A stretch of DNA of 64,000 nucleotides from Arabidopsis thaliana (taxonomy: Eukaryota > Streptophyta > Magnoliopsida > Brassicales > Brassicaceae): assembly GCF_000001735.4 (NCBI RefSeq), contig NC_003075.7:10851001-10915000 (forward strand). The letters are read 5' to 3'. The position numbers and the translations under genes are program-made. Position 1 is the first letter of the stretch. The number at the start of each line of letters is the position of its first letter. Shown here one piece after another: positions 13,530 to 23,865 of the stretch. The notes beneath the pieces are model-generated. The model ran no database searches and was not told the origin of the DNA. It was given only the letters and a program-made list of their open reading frames with translations.

Positions 13530-14294
13530 AACATGACAAATATATGAGAAACAGAGTGGAGTCTTGTCTCATAGAGACTCCATGAAAAATGTATAGTATC
13601 ATTTGTTGTTATTTGTCTTCTCTCTGTGTACTCTTTGGAACTGCATTTGTATAGAATTAGTCCGATTTTTAAAAATGTATGATATATTATTAGCTTATCT
13701 TTCATGGTATTGTCCATTGCATGCAATAATTTGATGAACATGGCTTATTTTTGATGGTAATATCTCTTGTTTCTACTTTCTAATAAGCCATTTTAGAATC
13801 TCATATTTATAGATAGCATTTACAATAAATCATAGTGTATGTTACACATTTATGGCGGATAAATATTAGTTTTGAATATTGAAGTTAATATGCATGAGAG
13901 GTTCCTAATTTTTTGAAAGAGGTTCCTGATTTCTCTCTAATCAGAAACGGCTTATAAACCAATTAATCTGATTTTTATGTCCGGATTCTCTTAACGAATA
14001 TCACATGCAATTAACGTTGATTAACCATAAATGTGAAAAAAATACATTAAAATCTCATAATTTCGAAATCATTTCAAAAAATATAAGCGTATCATTTCCA
14101 CTTGTATTGTTGCTTAAACCTAGCAAACTACGTTTGACTAAACAAACAAACAAAAAACCCTGCAATTCCAAAAGTTCTTGAAGAAGAAGAACAAAGTCTA
14201 CTACTCTGTTCAGGTTTGGATCTTTCTTCACAACATTTTTGAGATTCATTTTAGCGTTTTTTTTCTAACTGTTTTCTTCAAAATACAACAGGAA
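13530..14294. other. Intergenic DNA and MCTP 5' leader
   Basis: Contains the AAH 3' UTR and the leader of the next gene. A likely 5' UTR intron runs 14214-14291: CTGTTCAG precedes GTTTGG and TACAACAG precedes GAAATGG. The in-frame upstream ATG at 14178 falls before this intron and is removed from frame by splicing. Confidence 0.6.
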
Positions 14295-16619
14295 ATGGCG
14301 GTGAACGGTACCGGTAACGGAACCGGTGACGGCGATTTCTCATTGAAAGAGACATCTCCCAATATCGGCAATGGTGGTGTTAACGGCGGCGAGAAGCTGA
14401 CGTCATCGTTCGATCTTGTGGAGGCGATGCATTTCCTCTACGCTAGAATTGTCCGTGCTCGAGCCTTACCGGTCAACGACTCTTTCGTCGCAGTCAAAAT
14501 CGGAAGCTACAAAGGAAGAACAAAACAGATCTTAAACTCAAACCCTAACCCTGAGTTTCACGAAACCTTCGCATTCACGAAAACTCGTCTTCAAGGGGAT
14601 ATCTTAGAAGTGGTCGTGCGAAACAGAGATAACCCAAACGAAGACGATATTGTCGGGAAATGTAAGTTCGATGTTGCGGAGATTCCGACACGTGTTCCTC
14701 CTGATAGTCCATTGGCTCCTCAATGGTATAGATTGGAAGATAGAAACGGTGTCAAGATCGGTGGAGAGATTATGGTATCTGTTTGGATTGGGACACAAGC
14801 TGATGAAGTTTTCTCGGAGGCTTGGCATTCGGATTCGGCGAGTGTTACCGGAGAAAACGTGGTGAACACGCGATCTAAAGTTTATCTTTCACCGAGGCTT
14901 TGGTACTTGCGAGTTAATGTAATCGAAGCTCAGGATTTGGTTCTGTTGCACCCGAACCGGATCAATCCAGAGATTCTGATTAAAGGGTTTCTTGGAAACG
15001 TTGTTGTGAGGAGTCGGATTTCGCAGACGAAGAGTGTGAGTCCTGTGTGGAACGAGGATATGATGTTTGTAGCGGTTGAGCCGTTTGATGACAGTTTGAT
15101 ACTTAGCGTGGAAGATAAGGTAGGGCCGAGAGAAGAGTGTTTAGGAAGGTGTGAGATAAAGTTATCTCAGGTTGAGAGAAGGGTGCTTCCTGGTCCGGTG
15201 CCGTCATTGTGGTACAACGTTGAACACATTGGTGAGACCGGAGAAGGGAGGAGATTTGCTGGGAGGATTCATTTGCGGGTTTCTTTAGACGGAGGTTATC
15301 ACGTTCTTGATGAGTCGATTCAGTATAGCAGCGATTACAGAGCTTCAGCTAAGCTTCTATGGACTCCACCTATTGGTGTGTTGGAGCTAGGAGTTTTAAA
15401 TGCTACGGGTTTAATGCCGATGAAGTCAAGAGGTGGCCGAGGAACTACCGATGCGTATTGTGTGGCGAAATACGGAACAAAATGGGTGAGAACGAGGACC
15501 ATTGTGGACACTTTCGATCCAAAGTGGAATGAGCAGTATACTTGGGAAGTCTATGATCCTTACACGGTGATAACAATCGGTGTCTTCGATAATCTGAAAT
15601 TGTTTGGTGCGGGTAACGAAAACCGTTTGATCAACGATTCAAGGATTGGGAAGATCAGGATACGTTTATCGACCCTTGTAACCTCGAAGATCTACACACA
15701 TTCTTATCCTTTAATGGTTTTAAAACCAGACGGGGTTAAAAAAATGGGTGAGATTCAGCTCGCGGTTAGGTTCACCGCGACATCTATGATGGATATGCTT
15801 CAGAAGTACACAGAGCCGTTGCTTCCAGAAATGCATTACATATCTCCATTGTCTATATACCAATTAGACAGTCTTAGGCACCAAGCGACCCACATTCTCT
15901 GCATCAACTTAGGGCGCAACGAGCCAGCACTTGGAAGAGATGTTGTAGAGTATATGCTCGATGTGGGATCAAACATTTGGAGTCTACGAAGAGGAAGAGC
16001 GAATTTCGAACGTCTTGTCTCGTTTTTCGATGGCTGGATCGATGCTTGGAAATGGTTTGATGAGATTTGCAAATGGAAAAGTCCCGTGACGTCGGTTTTA
16101 GTCCATATTGTCTGCTTGTTCGTTGTTTTTCTCCCTAAGTACTGTGTTTTCTCGATGCTACTGTACTGCTTCGTGTTTGGGTTATACAGGTTCGGTTTGA
16201 GACCGAGACATCCTCCACATATGGATATAAAGCTGTCTAAAGCTGATTCAGCTTTGCCCGATGAGCTAGACGAGGAGTTTGATGTGTTTCCAAGCTCGAA
16301 ATCCGGTGATGTACTGAAAAGAAGGTATGATAGGTTGCGTGGGATCGCAGGGAGGATGATGATTGTGTTGGGAGATTTGGCTACACAAGGAGAAAGAGTG
16401 AAAAGTTTGTTGAGTTGGAGAGATCCAAGAGCAACGTCTCTGTTCTTGACGTTCTGTTTTGTTAGCTGTGGAGTGATTTGTTTCGTCTCCATGAAGTTAC
16501 TGCTCACATTTCTTGCGTTCTACGTCATGAGACATCCTAGGGTTAGAGTTTTCGATATACCTTCTATTCCTCAGAATTTCTTCAGGAGATTACCATCAAG
16601 AGCTGATAGCATCTTGTGA
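14295..16619 (+). CDS. MCTP11: Multiple C2 domain and transmembrane region protein (MCTP)
   Basis: Single coding exon, 774 aa. Three C2 domains lie at roughly residues 46-165, 195-330 and 360-500. A C-terminal PRT_C (phosphoribosyltransferase C-terminal) region follows with two hydrophobic segments near 635-665 and 715-745 that anchor it in the membrane. Plant MCTPs (FTIP1, QUIRKY) tether ER to plasma membrane at plasmodesmata and move signals between cells. The third C2 keeps acidic loop residues (TDAY, DTFDPKWNE, FDN); the first two lack them, so calcium binding is likely limited to the third. ATG 14295 (MAVNGTG) is chosen over the in-frame ATG at 14178 because a 5' UTR intron appears to end at 14291. 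The numbering as MCTP11 is from memory. Confidence 0.88.
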   Translation: MAVNGTGNGTGDGDFSLKETSPNIGNGGVNGGEKLTSSFDLVEAMHFLYARIVRARALPVNDSFVAVKIGSYKGRTKQILNSNPNPEFHETFAFTKTRLQGDILEVVVRNRDNPNEDDIVGKCKFDVAEIPTRVPPDSPLAPQWYRLEDRNGVKIGGEIMVSVWIGTQADEVFSEAWHSDSASVTGENVVNTRSKVYLSPRLWYLRVNVIEAQDLVLLHPNRINPEILIKGFLGNVVVRSRISQTKSVSPVWNEDMMFVAVEPFDDSLILSVEDKVGPREECLGRCEIKLSQVERRVLPGPVPSLWYNVEHIGETGEGRRFAGRIHLRVSLDGGYHVLDESIQYSSDYRASAKLLWTPPIGVLELGVLNATGLMPMKSRGGRGTTDAYCVAKYGTKWVRTRTIVDTFDPKWNEQYTWEVYDPYTVITIGVFDNLKLFGAGNENRLINDSRIGKIRIRLSTLVTSKIYTHSYPLMVLKPDGVKKMGEIQLAVRFTATSMMDMLQKYTEPLLPEMHYISPLSIYQLDSLRHQATHILCINLGRNEPALGRDVVEYMLDVGSNIWSLRRGRANFERLVSFFDGWIDAWKWFDEICKWKSPVTSVLVHIVCLFVVFLPKYCVFSMLLYCFVFGLYRFGLRPRHPPHMDIKLSKADSALPDELDEEFDVFPSSKSGDVLKRRYDRLRGIAGRMMIVLGDLATQGERVKSLLSWRDPRATSLFLTFCFVSCGVICFVSMKLLLTFLAFYVMRHPRVRVFDIPSIPQNFFRRLPSRADSIL

Positions 16620-17399
16620 GTGTGGAATTGTCTAATCTATCTATCATTGGTTTTTAGTCTGAATCCAAATCAAAGGGTTATTATTTGTATGACTTTAAAA
16701 TGAATCCCAAAAGCTATATTGTCAATCCAAGGGTTATTTCTTTGCTCAGGTTGGTTGCGTTCAGCTAATAGCATTTGTGAGTATGCAAGATATACACTTA
16801 TCTGAATCCGAATTTGAATCAAAGAAATTTGTTTCTGATCAGTTACATATCTTTATATATAGTATTACATTAAACCACAAAAAAAAAGAGTCTGTATAGT
16901 AGTTTCAAGGTAAGTAAGTGAACCACGACACAAATCTTTAAGCTTCGCTTATGGAGCATTGCTGATCAATTTCAGACTTCTCTTTCTTTGCCTAGGAGCT
17001 CGAGGTTTTCAGCCATAAAGAGACCCAATCAGACTTCGAAGATCTTTCATTTTGGTTCAAGCTGCGAGAATAAATAATAATCAAACAATGAAAGAAACAG
17101 AACAAAGATCTCAAATAGTCAAATCAAACATGTCTGAAACAGAACATATCTTAACAATGGAGGATTCAATAGCAACAAAATGGGATTTTCATATCCTTAT
17201 AAACCTTAGCTAATGTGGTCTTACTCGCGCATAAATCAAGTAACATGTTTAAAAAGTTAGAATTTCAAAAATAGTTTATCTGACTACCTGTTTTTCGCGC
17301 GCATTTCTGGTATTCCAAAACTCCAGAAGCGCAAAAAGTTCCCACGCATGGAGACTCTTAAGGTGGAAACGGGATCTGAGCAAAAATGCTCTGTAGTGT
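16620..17399. other. Convergent 3' region between MCTP and EMB1025
   Basis: Holds both 3' UTRs. A degenerate duplicate of the MCTP coding end and 3' UTR (from about 16601) recurs at about 16763-16826. No other gene was recognised. Confidence 0.5.
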
Positions 17400-19382
17400 T
17401 CAAGTACACAGGTTCCTCCAGCATTTATCAATGGCGGCATTGATCTTCTTTGGTTTACAGATCTCTCGAACAATCATCGCCCAAGTGGAGGTCTTCGGTG
17501 CCAGATACTTACCCAGCATTACTTCCACAATCGTACACGCGCCTGATACTCTCTGACGCTTTAAGAGCCTTACAACAAGCTCTTCTAGAAAACTCCTCCC
17601 TTTGTCACAAGAATTTGACTTCTCGCTCAAAGTATTCAAAAAGGTGTTACACGTAATAACATCGGGATCACAACCTCTATCTAACATAGAGTTCAAGAGA
17701 TCTACTGCTCTAGAGATATCTTTTTGCATACATAAGCCATCAAGAAGTATATTATAAGTAACAACATCAGGTTGTGACTTGGGTTCTTCTTGGCATAACA
17801 TCTCATGGTAAAGTTTTAAGGCCGCATCCATCGAGCCAATACCACAAAGACCTTTTATAATTGAGCTATAAGCTACTGTATCAGGTTTGATCCCGATAGT
17901 GAGCATCTTTGACCACACCATCATAGCCTCCTTAACTCTCCCAACCCCACAAAGACCATCGATTAGAACACTATAACAAAACTTATTTCGAGAACATCCG
18001 GTTTTATCCATCTCTTTCCACACTTGAACCGCTTCTTCACAAAGACCAGTTTTGAAGAATCCTTTCATCAATGAGCTATACGTATACGCATTGGGCAAGC
18101 AGCCACTAGCAATCATTCTATTAAGGATCTCTTTAGCTTCATTTGGTTTCCCTTCGCGGCATAAACCATCTACAAGAACACTGTACACAACAATATTGGG
18201 CTTGCATCCTTTCTCTGCCATTTTCCTCCACAAGGACATAGCCTCCTCGGCCTTTCCCTCTTTGAACAACCCACTTATAAGGACCGAATAAATATGCTGA
18301 TTCAAATGATACCCTCTTTCTTCCATAGAGCTCAACAACCTAACCGCATCCGTTGCTCGTCTTTGCTTAACCAACCCATTAATCAGCGTTCCATATGTGA
18401 CATCATTTGGGATACATTTGCTAGACACCATCCGCTCCAAGAGACTAACAGCTTTATCTAACTTACCCTTAAGACATAGACCATGAATAAGCGTATTATA
18501 AGTAACCTCATTAGGAACACATCCCTTAAGAAACATATTATCCACAAGCTTTGTCACCCGTGTCAAATCCCCTTTCTTGCACAATCCATCAATCAACACA
18601 TTATATATAACCGGACTCGGTGAACACCCCTCGCTCTGCATCTCATCCAACAGTAAAACCGCCTCATCAATCCTTTCCTCCTTACACAACCCATCCATCA
18701 ATGTACAATACGTATAACCATCAGGCAAACACTTTCTCTCAGGCATTCCTCTGAAGACCTCAATAGCTCTATCCACAAATCTTAACTTACAAAGAGCCTT
18801 AATGACCAAATTAAAACTCAACCCATTAGGAGAAATGTTCATGTTCATGTTGGAATTCACAACATAATCATAAAACTCCAATCCTCGATGATAAAGACCC
18901 TCGTTTATAATCACATTCAACACAGAGTTAAACGACTTAACACTACGTTTACATCGAAACTCATCAACCATTCTATGAAACAAGTCTACAGCTTTATCAG
19001 GCAAATGTGCTTTCCCATAAGCTCTAAAGACAACAATGAAACTACGCTCTATAATCACTCTGTTCTCTAATCTAATTCGACTCAAAAGCTTCTCTACCGA
19101 ATCAAAATCACCCGAATTGGCGTAACTCTCAATCATTGAAGATAAAGTAGAATCACCCAACTTGAAAGAACCCATTTTGGGAGCTGATTTAAACATCTTC
19201 TCCGAGATTGGAGCTTCCAATGGATTCTCCACCACTTCCATTGACGGGTTAGGAGAAACCGAAACAGAAGAAGAGAAGCGAAGATGGATAGAGAAGTTAA
19301 CTGGGTTACTCGAAAGGATTCGACTTTCTTTGAGAAAGTAGCTGAAGAAGCTGATACGGATTGGGATTGGGCATTTGGGCAT
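17400..19382 (-). CDS. EMB1025: Pentatricopeptide repeat protein EMB1025
   Basis: Uninterrupted 660-codon frame on the minus strand, typical of plant PPR genes. The first 50 or so residues are basic, Ser-rich and nearly free of acidic residues, as in a mitochondrial presequence. From about residue 80 on there are some fifteen 35-aa P-type PPR motifs with recurring NxVTYNTLIHGLC and DAVRLL-like segments. No E, DYW or SMR tail is visible, so RNA stabilisation, splicing or translation is more likely than editing. I recognise EMB1025, whose loss is embryo lethal. Stop TGA at 17402-17400. The ATG at 19382 is the first in the frame; a second at Met48 (SMEVVEN) would remove the presequence. Confidence 0.9.
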   Translation of the reverse strand: MPKCPIPIRISFFSYFLKESRILSSNPVNFSIHLRFSSSVSVSPNPSMEVVENPLEAPISEKMFKSAPKMGSFKLGDSTLSSMIESYANSGDFDSVEKLLSRIRLENRVIIERSFIVVFRAYGKAHLPDKAVDLFHRMVDEFRCKRSVKSFNSVLNVIINEGLYHRGLEFYDYVVNSNMNMNISPNGLSFNLVIKALCKLRFVDRAIEVFRGMPERKCLPDGYTYCTLMDGLCKEERIDEAVLLLDEMQSEGCSPSPVIYNVLIDGLCKKGDLTRVTKLVDNMFLKGCVPNEVTYNTLIHGLCLKGKLDKAVSLLERMVSSKCIPNDVTYGTLINGLVKQRRATDAVRLLSSMEERGYHLNQHIYSVLISGLFKEGKAEEAMSLWRKMAEKGCKPNIVVYSVLVDGLCREGKPNEAKEILNRMIASGCLPNAYTYSSLMKGFFKTGLCEEAVQVWKEMDKTGCSRNKFCYSVLIDGLCGVGRVKEAMMVWSKMLTIGIKPDTVAYSSIIKGLCGIGSMDAALKLYHEMLCQEEPKSQPDVVTYNILLDGLCMQKDISRAVDLLNSMLDRGCDPDVITCNTFLNTLSEKSNSCDKGRSFLEELVVRLLKRQRVSGACTIVEVMLGKYLAPKTSTWAMIVREICKPKKINAAIDKCWRNLCT

Positions 19383-19782
19383 GAACTCGTAGGGTTTATG
19401 CTTAAACCCTTATTTGGGGATTTCAAAAGTTTGGTGTTTTCGCAAGAGAGAGAGAGAAAGAGATAGAGATGATGCAACTCTTACAGCTCTCTCATTTGCA
19501 GATTTGAAAGAGAGATGAAGATTGAAGAAGATATTCGATCAATTTAGAGGTTTGTTGATAAACGATGACATTTGATTTCTGCTTCTTCTCTTCTTCGCCA
19601 CTAAGAGTTATCAATAAATTTCAATTTTTTTGTTTCCTCTCAATTAATTGATTAATTACTTCTTAATTACTATTAAAAAGTGAAATTTTCTAATTCATTT
19701 ACCAATAATTTTTTTAATTTATAAAATTTATGTAATCAAATCCAAATGGTAAATAATCTCATATACATAATAATTTTGGGGA

Positions 19783-20687
19783 TCTTATTATATAAAATAT
19801 ATGGTTTTCAAAATTGCTAACTCATAGGATTGTGCCACGTGTCAAATCAAACGATCAGATGTTTACATGTGTCATTCAAAATTTAACTTTTTTATTCTCT
19901 AAAAAAATAGAAAATCTTAAAAAGTAAACAAATTTATATATACTAATTTATATGTCTATATATTTATAAACAATTAACATTTATTCAACAAAAACAAAAT
20001 TAACAAATTTGTCTTTAACTCATGTAATCATAAGTGAAAATAGAACACTTTGAGAAAAATAGCTTAGCTTATAGGATTTAACTTTTCAATTTTTTTCATT
20101 TATTAATTTTAACTCATTTAATATTAATTTGCATGATGTAAAATTAACTTACGAGATTACGTGGGTGATTGGTTCGTCTGTAACTGTAGATTTACTGCTG
20201 TAGAATTTTTGTTGTAGGTGTGATGACTGTAGTTGTAAGTTTTATTGCTGTAAAAATTAGACTGTAGGTTTTATTAATATAATTATTACTTAAAGAAATT
20301 GGGTAGAAATAAGATTTTGGTTGTATGTATTTTTAAACAAAAAAAAATTATCGGGTCGGGTTCGGGTTCGAGTTATTTATATATTGAAATATCAAATTTT
20401 GTGTGCAAATCTATTAAATTACTTGAAATTTTCAAAAATTCTCAAAACAACATGAGTAGTTTTGCTTGAATATATCTAAAAATACACAAAAATAACTAAA
20501 ATATCCAAAAAAATCCTAATATTTTCTATATATAAGTATAAATATAACTAATATATACTTATATTTGAGATATGTTTGGATACTTATTCGGGTTTGGGTT
20601 TGAGTTTTTCGAGTTTTAAAGTTTAGATCCGTTCGAGTATTTGAAAATTTCGGGTACACCCGCCTAAATAGGCGGGCCTTATCTAGT
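19783..20687 (+). mobile_element. Short non-autonomous Helitron (ATREP-like)
   Basis: 905 bp between a host A (19782) and a host T (20688). It starts with TC (TCTTATTATATAAAAT) and ends with CTAGT at 20683-20687. An 8-bp perfect hairpin, CCCGCCTA-AA-TAGGCGGG, lies at 20659-20676, 11 nt before the end, as in Helitrons. There are no terminal inverted repeats, no target duplication and no RepHel coding capacity. The 5' part has GCCACGTGTC, common near the start of Arabidopsis ATREP elements. It is the main content of the EMB1025 / UPF0725 interval. Confidence 0.8.
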
Positions 20688-20733
20688 TATATATAATATG
20701 TTATTTATTGTATAACTTTGGGGACTACTACTC

Positions 20734-22072
20734 TCACAAGAAACATTTGACTTCAAGAGAAAAATGGTCTCGCTTTCCATCAGTCGTTCTCCTTATTATA
20801 CAATTGCAGTCTCGACCACAACGGGTTCTGAAGCTAGTGTAGAAGATTGCATTCTCCGCCTTCACCTTCTTCTTCGACTCCACGTTTGCTTTGGTTCTCA
20901 CAACTATCTTCTTCATCTCAAATGGCTTTGCAGACTCCAGCGCATGCGCATGCTGCGTTTACACAAGACAACACCAAAAACCAAGTTTCTTTAAACAGAT
21001 CATATATAGCCTAATAAACAAAATCCCCTCTTTCTTTCGGTGATCAAGTCTTTTTTCCTTACCAGTTTGGAGAACAATGCGAGTTCCGCGTATAGATGAA
21101 GCCATTCCTTCTCTTCTTCTAACTCTGAATCTTTCATCTGTACCATATCAACAACATCAAATCCTTAATATTTTAATCTTTAACACATGAAAAATCTCAC
21201 CTCATAGTATTGCAGCTTGTCCCTTCCCGTTAGTGCATCTTCCGGCATCCACTCGGGCATACCACCTTTGAAGAAATCATCCACGAGATCTTTGTTCCAT
21301 CCAAAATATGTGTCTTCCTCCTCTAAGAGACACAAGTTGACATAACTAATATAGCCGTATGAACTAACTAGGTATGACGGAAAACAAAGGTGCATTTACA
21401 TTTACCTGGAATTTTGGGCTTTATTCTGCCTCCCGTTGTAATTGTGCTCAAGCAGTGTTTATTCTCAACGGCATACCTAACGTGCGTTTCGAACTCACAG
21501 ATCGAATTGTCTACTGGATCCATTGCCTCCAAACTTATGAAATGAGAAAGAATCGAGGTTATCCATGAGTCAAAATTGTGTACAGTCAGAAATTGTAAGT
21601 TTGTGCCCTACAAGATCAAAAGAAGCAAAGACAAAAATAAGGATCTGGTGAGAGTACTCCGACAGAAACAAAGTTCACTTGAATCGTACTAGAACGAACG
21701 TGTAGGAATATATTACATTTTGCAGATTGTAGCAATGAAGTCCAACTCTACCGAAGAGGATTATATTTGGATGAGGTCCTCCATATTTTGCAATGTCAGC
21801 CCTTTGTTTAATGTAGTATTTGTTATAATCAAACTTTTCTTCTCTCTAAACAAAACACAGAATCTATAAGCTTTAAAATGCAAATATCTCTATGAGTGAT
21901 GAGACCTAAAGTTCATACATCCACAATCAAATCCAATTACCCGATTAGCCCAAACATGTCGTGGGATGGAGGATGAAGATTCTTGTGGTCTCTGATCTTC
22001 CAGCTTCTCATTACTCTGCGATGGTTCCTCGACCAAGTCTCTGGCTTCTTGCTTCCACATTCCGTTACCCAT
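20734..22072 (-). CDS. UPF0725 (DUF626) family protein, six exons
   Basis: I reconstructed minus-strand exons 22072-21941, 21845-21717, 21607-21406, 21322-21201, 21137-21063 and 20952-20734, summing to 879 nt (292 aa). Every border is GT-AG and every phase fits. Exon 2 reads KFDYNKYYIKQRADIAKYGG, exon 3 has SLEAMDPVDNSICEFETHVR, exon 4 has EEEDTYFGWNKDLVDDFF and GMPEWMPEDAL. These are hallmarks of the Brassicaceae UPF0725 family, related to EMB2204. The molecular function is unknown; I see no signal peptide or membrane segment. The C-terminal exon is Lys-rich. The first exon (MGNGMWKQ) is the least certain, since N-termini vary in the family. The gene probably corresponds to locus AT4G20095. 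Confidence 0.8.
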
Positions 22073-22998
22073 TTCTTGGCAAATATATAAACCCTATATT
22101 AATAAACTTTTAAGAGACTTGGAACTTAAGATTCAAACCCTAATTTGGAATACAAATCTATGCGCGTTAAGCCAAACCACATCATTAATTAAGAACACTG
22201 TCAATACACAACATGTGAGCAGCGAAGACCACAACAGAGGGAAGTGATTGAGAACAGCAGATCTAAGCTCATATTCAACATGCATAGAAGAAGAAAACCA
22301 ATTTTGCATCAAGAGATACTGAAAAATCTTTCATTCATAAGAGTTCCAAGATTCCATAAAAACAACAACTATTTGGAAGAAGATGAAATGGAGACATCTC
22401 AAGTTCTGTTCCAATGTAAAATACAGACCAACTAAGTTCGGTTTCAGAACTCACCTTCTTCACCTATGAAATTTGACGAGATCGCAAGAAGAATATACAA
22501 TGGATTCAGTGTTTCGTAATCGGTGAGAAAAAGACAAATAAATAAGCTTGATGATAGCTTGTTAGACCTTAGAGAATAGAAGATTGGGTTTAAAGGCTAT
22601 TCTCTCCTTTTTCTTTTTCATCGACTCAACTTTATGGACTAATATATGCAATCTCATCTCTTTGTTCTAATTTGGACAAATACTTTTAGCTTTTTAGACA
22701 TTTGTTATATGTCACAATGCAATTGATAAAGATATAAATTTGTTGACAATGAATGCATAGGTTCAGAACCATAAACACCTTCAAATTATTAAAACTCAAA
22801 AATAGAAAGTAGAAACCCAAAAGGTAGTTTCATCAGCACACAAAACTCAATCCTGTTAATTTAAAAGTAACGAAATAAAGCAATTGCAAAATTATAGTAG
22901 TCATTACAACTCCACCTATATCATGATTGATGAAGCCTCCCTAAGTTACATGAATCTTTCTGGTGGTGAGATCAAAACTCTACTTGTTCGAGGCCTTG
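22073..22998. other. Intergenic DNA, UPF0725 promoter and PQ-loop 3' end
   Basis: About 0.9 kb with the 5' leader of the UPF0725 gene and the 3' UTR of the PQ-loop gene, which are arranged head to tail on the minus strand. No further coding signal was seen. Confidence 0.5.
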
Positions 22999-23865
22999 TT
23001 AGACAGCTTCTTCACCGGTTTCATGCTTCTTCTTGACGGAATCTGCCTCGACTTTGCGACAGTGAAAGTAGAAAAACTGAAGCAGAATAAGAAAATCAAG
23101 AACAGCACATCCTCCTGAATCAACTAGCCATGGTAGATTCGGTTCGATTTTCGACCATTCGACGCTGTTCACTAGTATGCTTGCAACATAAGTCACATTG
23201 CCAATGAATGCAAAGAAGAACATTAATGGATTCAATCCCTCAACATTTCCTCTCCTTACATTCATACATATTTGAGGAAGCCTTCCACCCATGTAAATCG
23301 CCGCCATTGCCCAACCCAACCACATTCCAATATTGTTGTTTTCTCCTAAGTTACCGCTAGAGACCTCCAAAAGCTTTCTTGCTCCTGCTCCTCCAACTAC
23401 AAACACTCTATCTTTCCCTCTCAAATCCATACTTCTTGAACCACTCAATACGTTGAATGATCCAAGAAACAAGAACACCGAGACCACACATAGCAACGAT
23501 TTGGTAGAAGGACGCTTAGCTTCTTCACGAAGCAAAGGCTCTTCTACATCAACCATCTGATGATTCCTTCGGTTTTTCATCAACCGCGGGTAAATATGCC
23601 CGTAGTATATAGATTGAACATAGAGAACAAGTGTAGCCAGAGTATACAACACTGCCGTGTAGAATTGAACTGGAAGACTAGCTGGTTCCATCAAGCAGCC
23701 AACAACATTAAAGATATCACCAAGCATCCATGTTGTTAAGAAGGTTATAGAGACTCCTTCAATGGACTTTTGATTGTAGTTAGTCATAATCTGCGGTATC
23801 TCGGCAACACTCCAACTGATAACACTGATGATACCAAGAGATAGTGACAAATCATCTCGAATCAT
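22999..23865 (-). CDS. PQ-loop repeat membrane protein, intronless
   Basis: 288 aa without introns. Two PQ motifs are visible: AEIPQIMTNY (P24-Q25) and GGRLPQICMN (P197-Q198), each followed by a glycine-containing turn (SIEGVS, NVEGLN). About seven hydrophobic helices are present with an acidic central loop near 103-125 (VDVEEPLL). This is the MtN3/SWEET-related PQ-loop family of yeast Ypq1 and animal PQLC2, which export cationic amino acids from vacuole or lysosome. A tonoplast role is inferred. The usual first helix residues before DDLSLSLG are short here, so the N-terminus is slightly reduced compared with relatives. Relatives are multi-exon to my recollection; see findings. Probable locus AT4G20100. 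Confidence 0.85.
   Translation of the reverse strand: MIRDDLSLSLGIISVISWSVAEIPQIMTNYNQKSIEGVSITFLTTWMLGDIFNVVGCLMEPASLPVQFYTAVLYTLATLVLYVQSIYYGHIYPRLMKNRRNHQMVDVEEPLLREEAKRPSTKSLLCVVSVFLFLGSFNVLSGSRSMDLRGKDRVFVVGGAGARKLLEVSSGNLGENNNIGMWLGWAMAAIYMGGRLPQICMNVRRGNVEGLNPLMFFFAFIGNVTYVASILVNSVEWSKIEPNLPWLVDSGGCAVLDFLILLQFFYFHCRKVEADSVKKKHETGEEAV

Noticed and set aside
14178..14294. Longer MCTP start with 39 extra residues
   Set aside because: A GT-AG 5' UTR intron at 14214-14291 separates that ATG from the frame, and the extra residues look like intron translation.
15836..16507. 223-codon frame antisense to the MCTP gene
   Set aside because: It is a reverse-strand shadow of a high-confidence coding exon, and its composition follows from the sense codons.
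17276..17473. Possible extra exon downstream of EMB1025
   Set aside because: The PPR frame already ends with a stop at 17400, and the shadow frame has no PPR motifs.
22244..22435. 63-codon plus-strand frame near the UPF0725 promoter
   Set aside because: Short, no similarity recognised, opposite to the flanking genes, no splice or promoter evidence.
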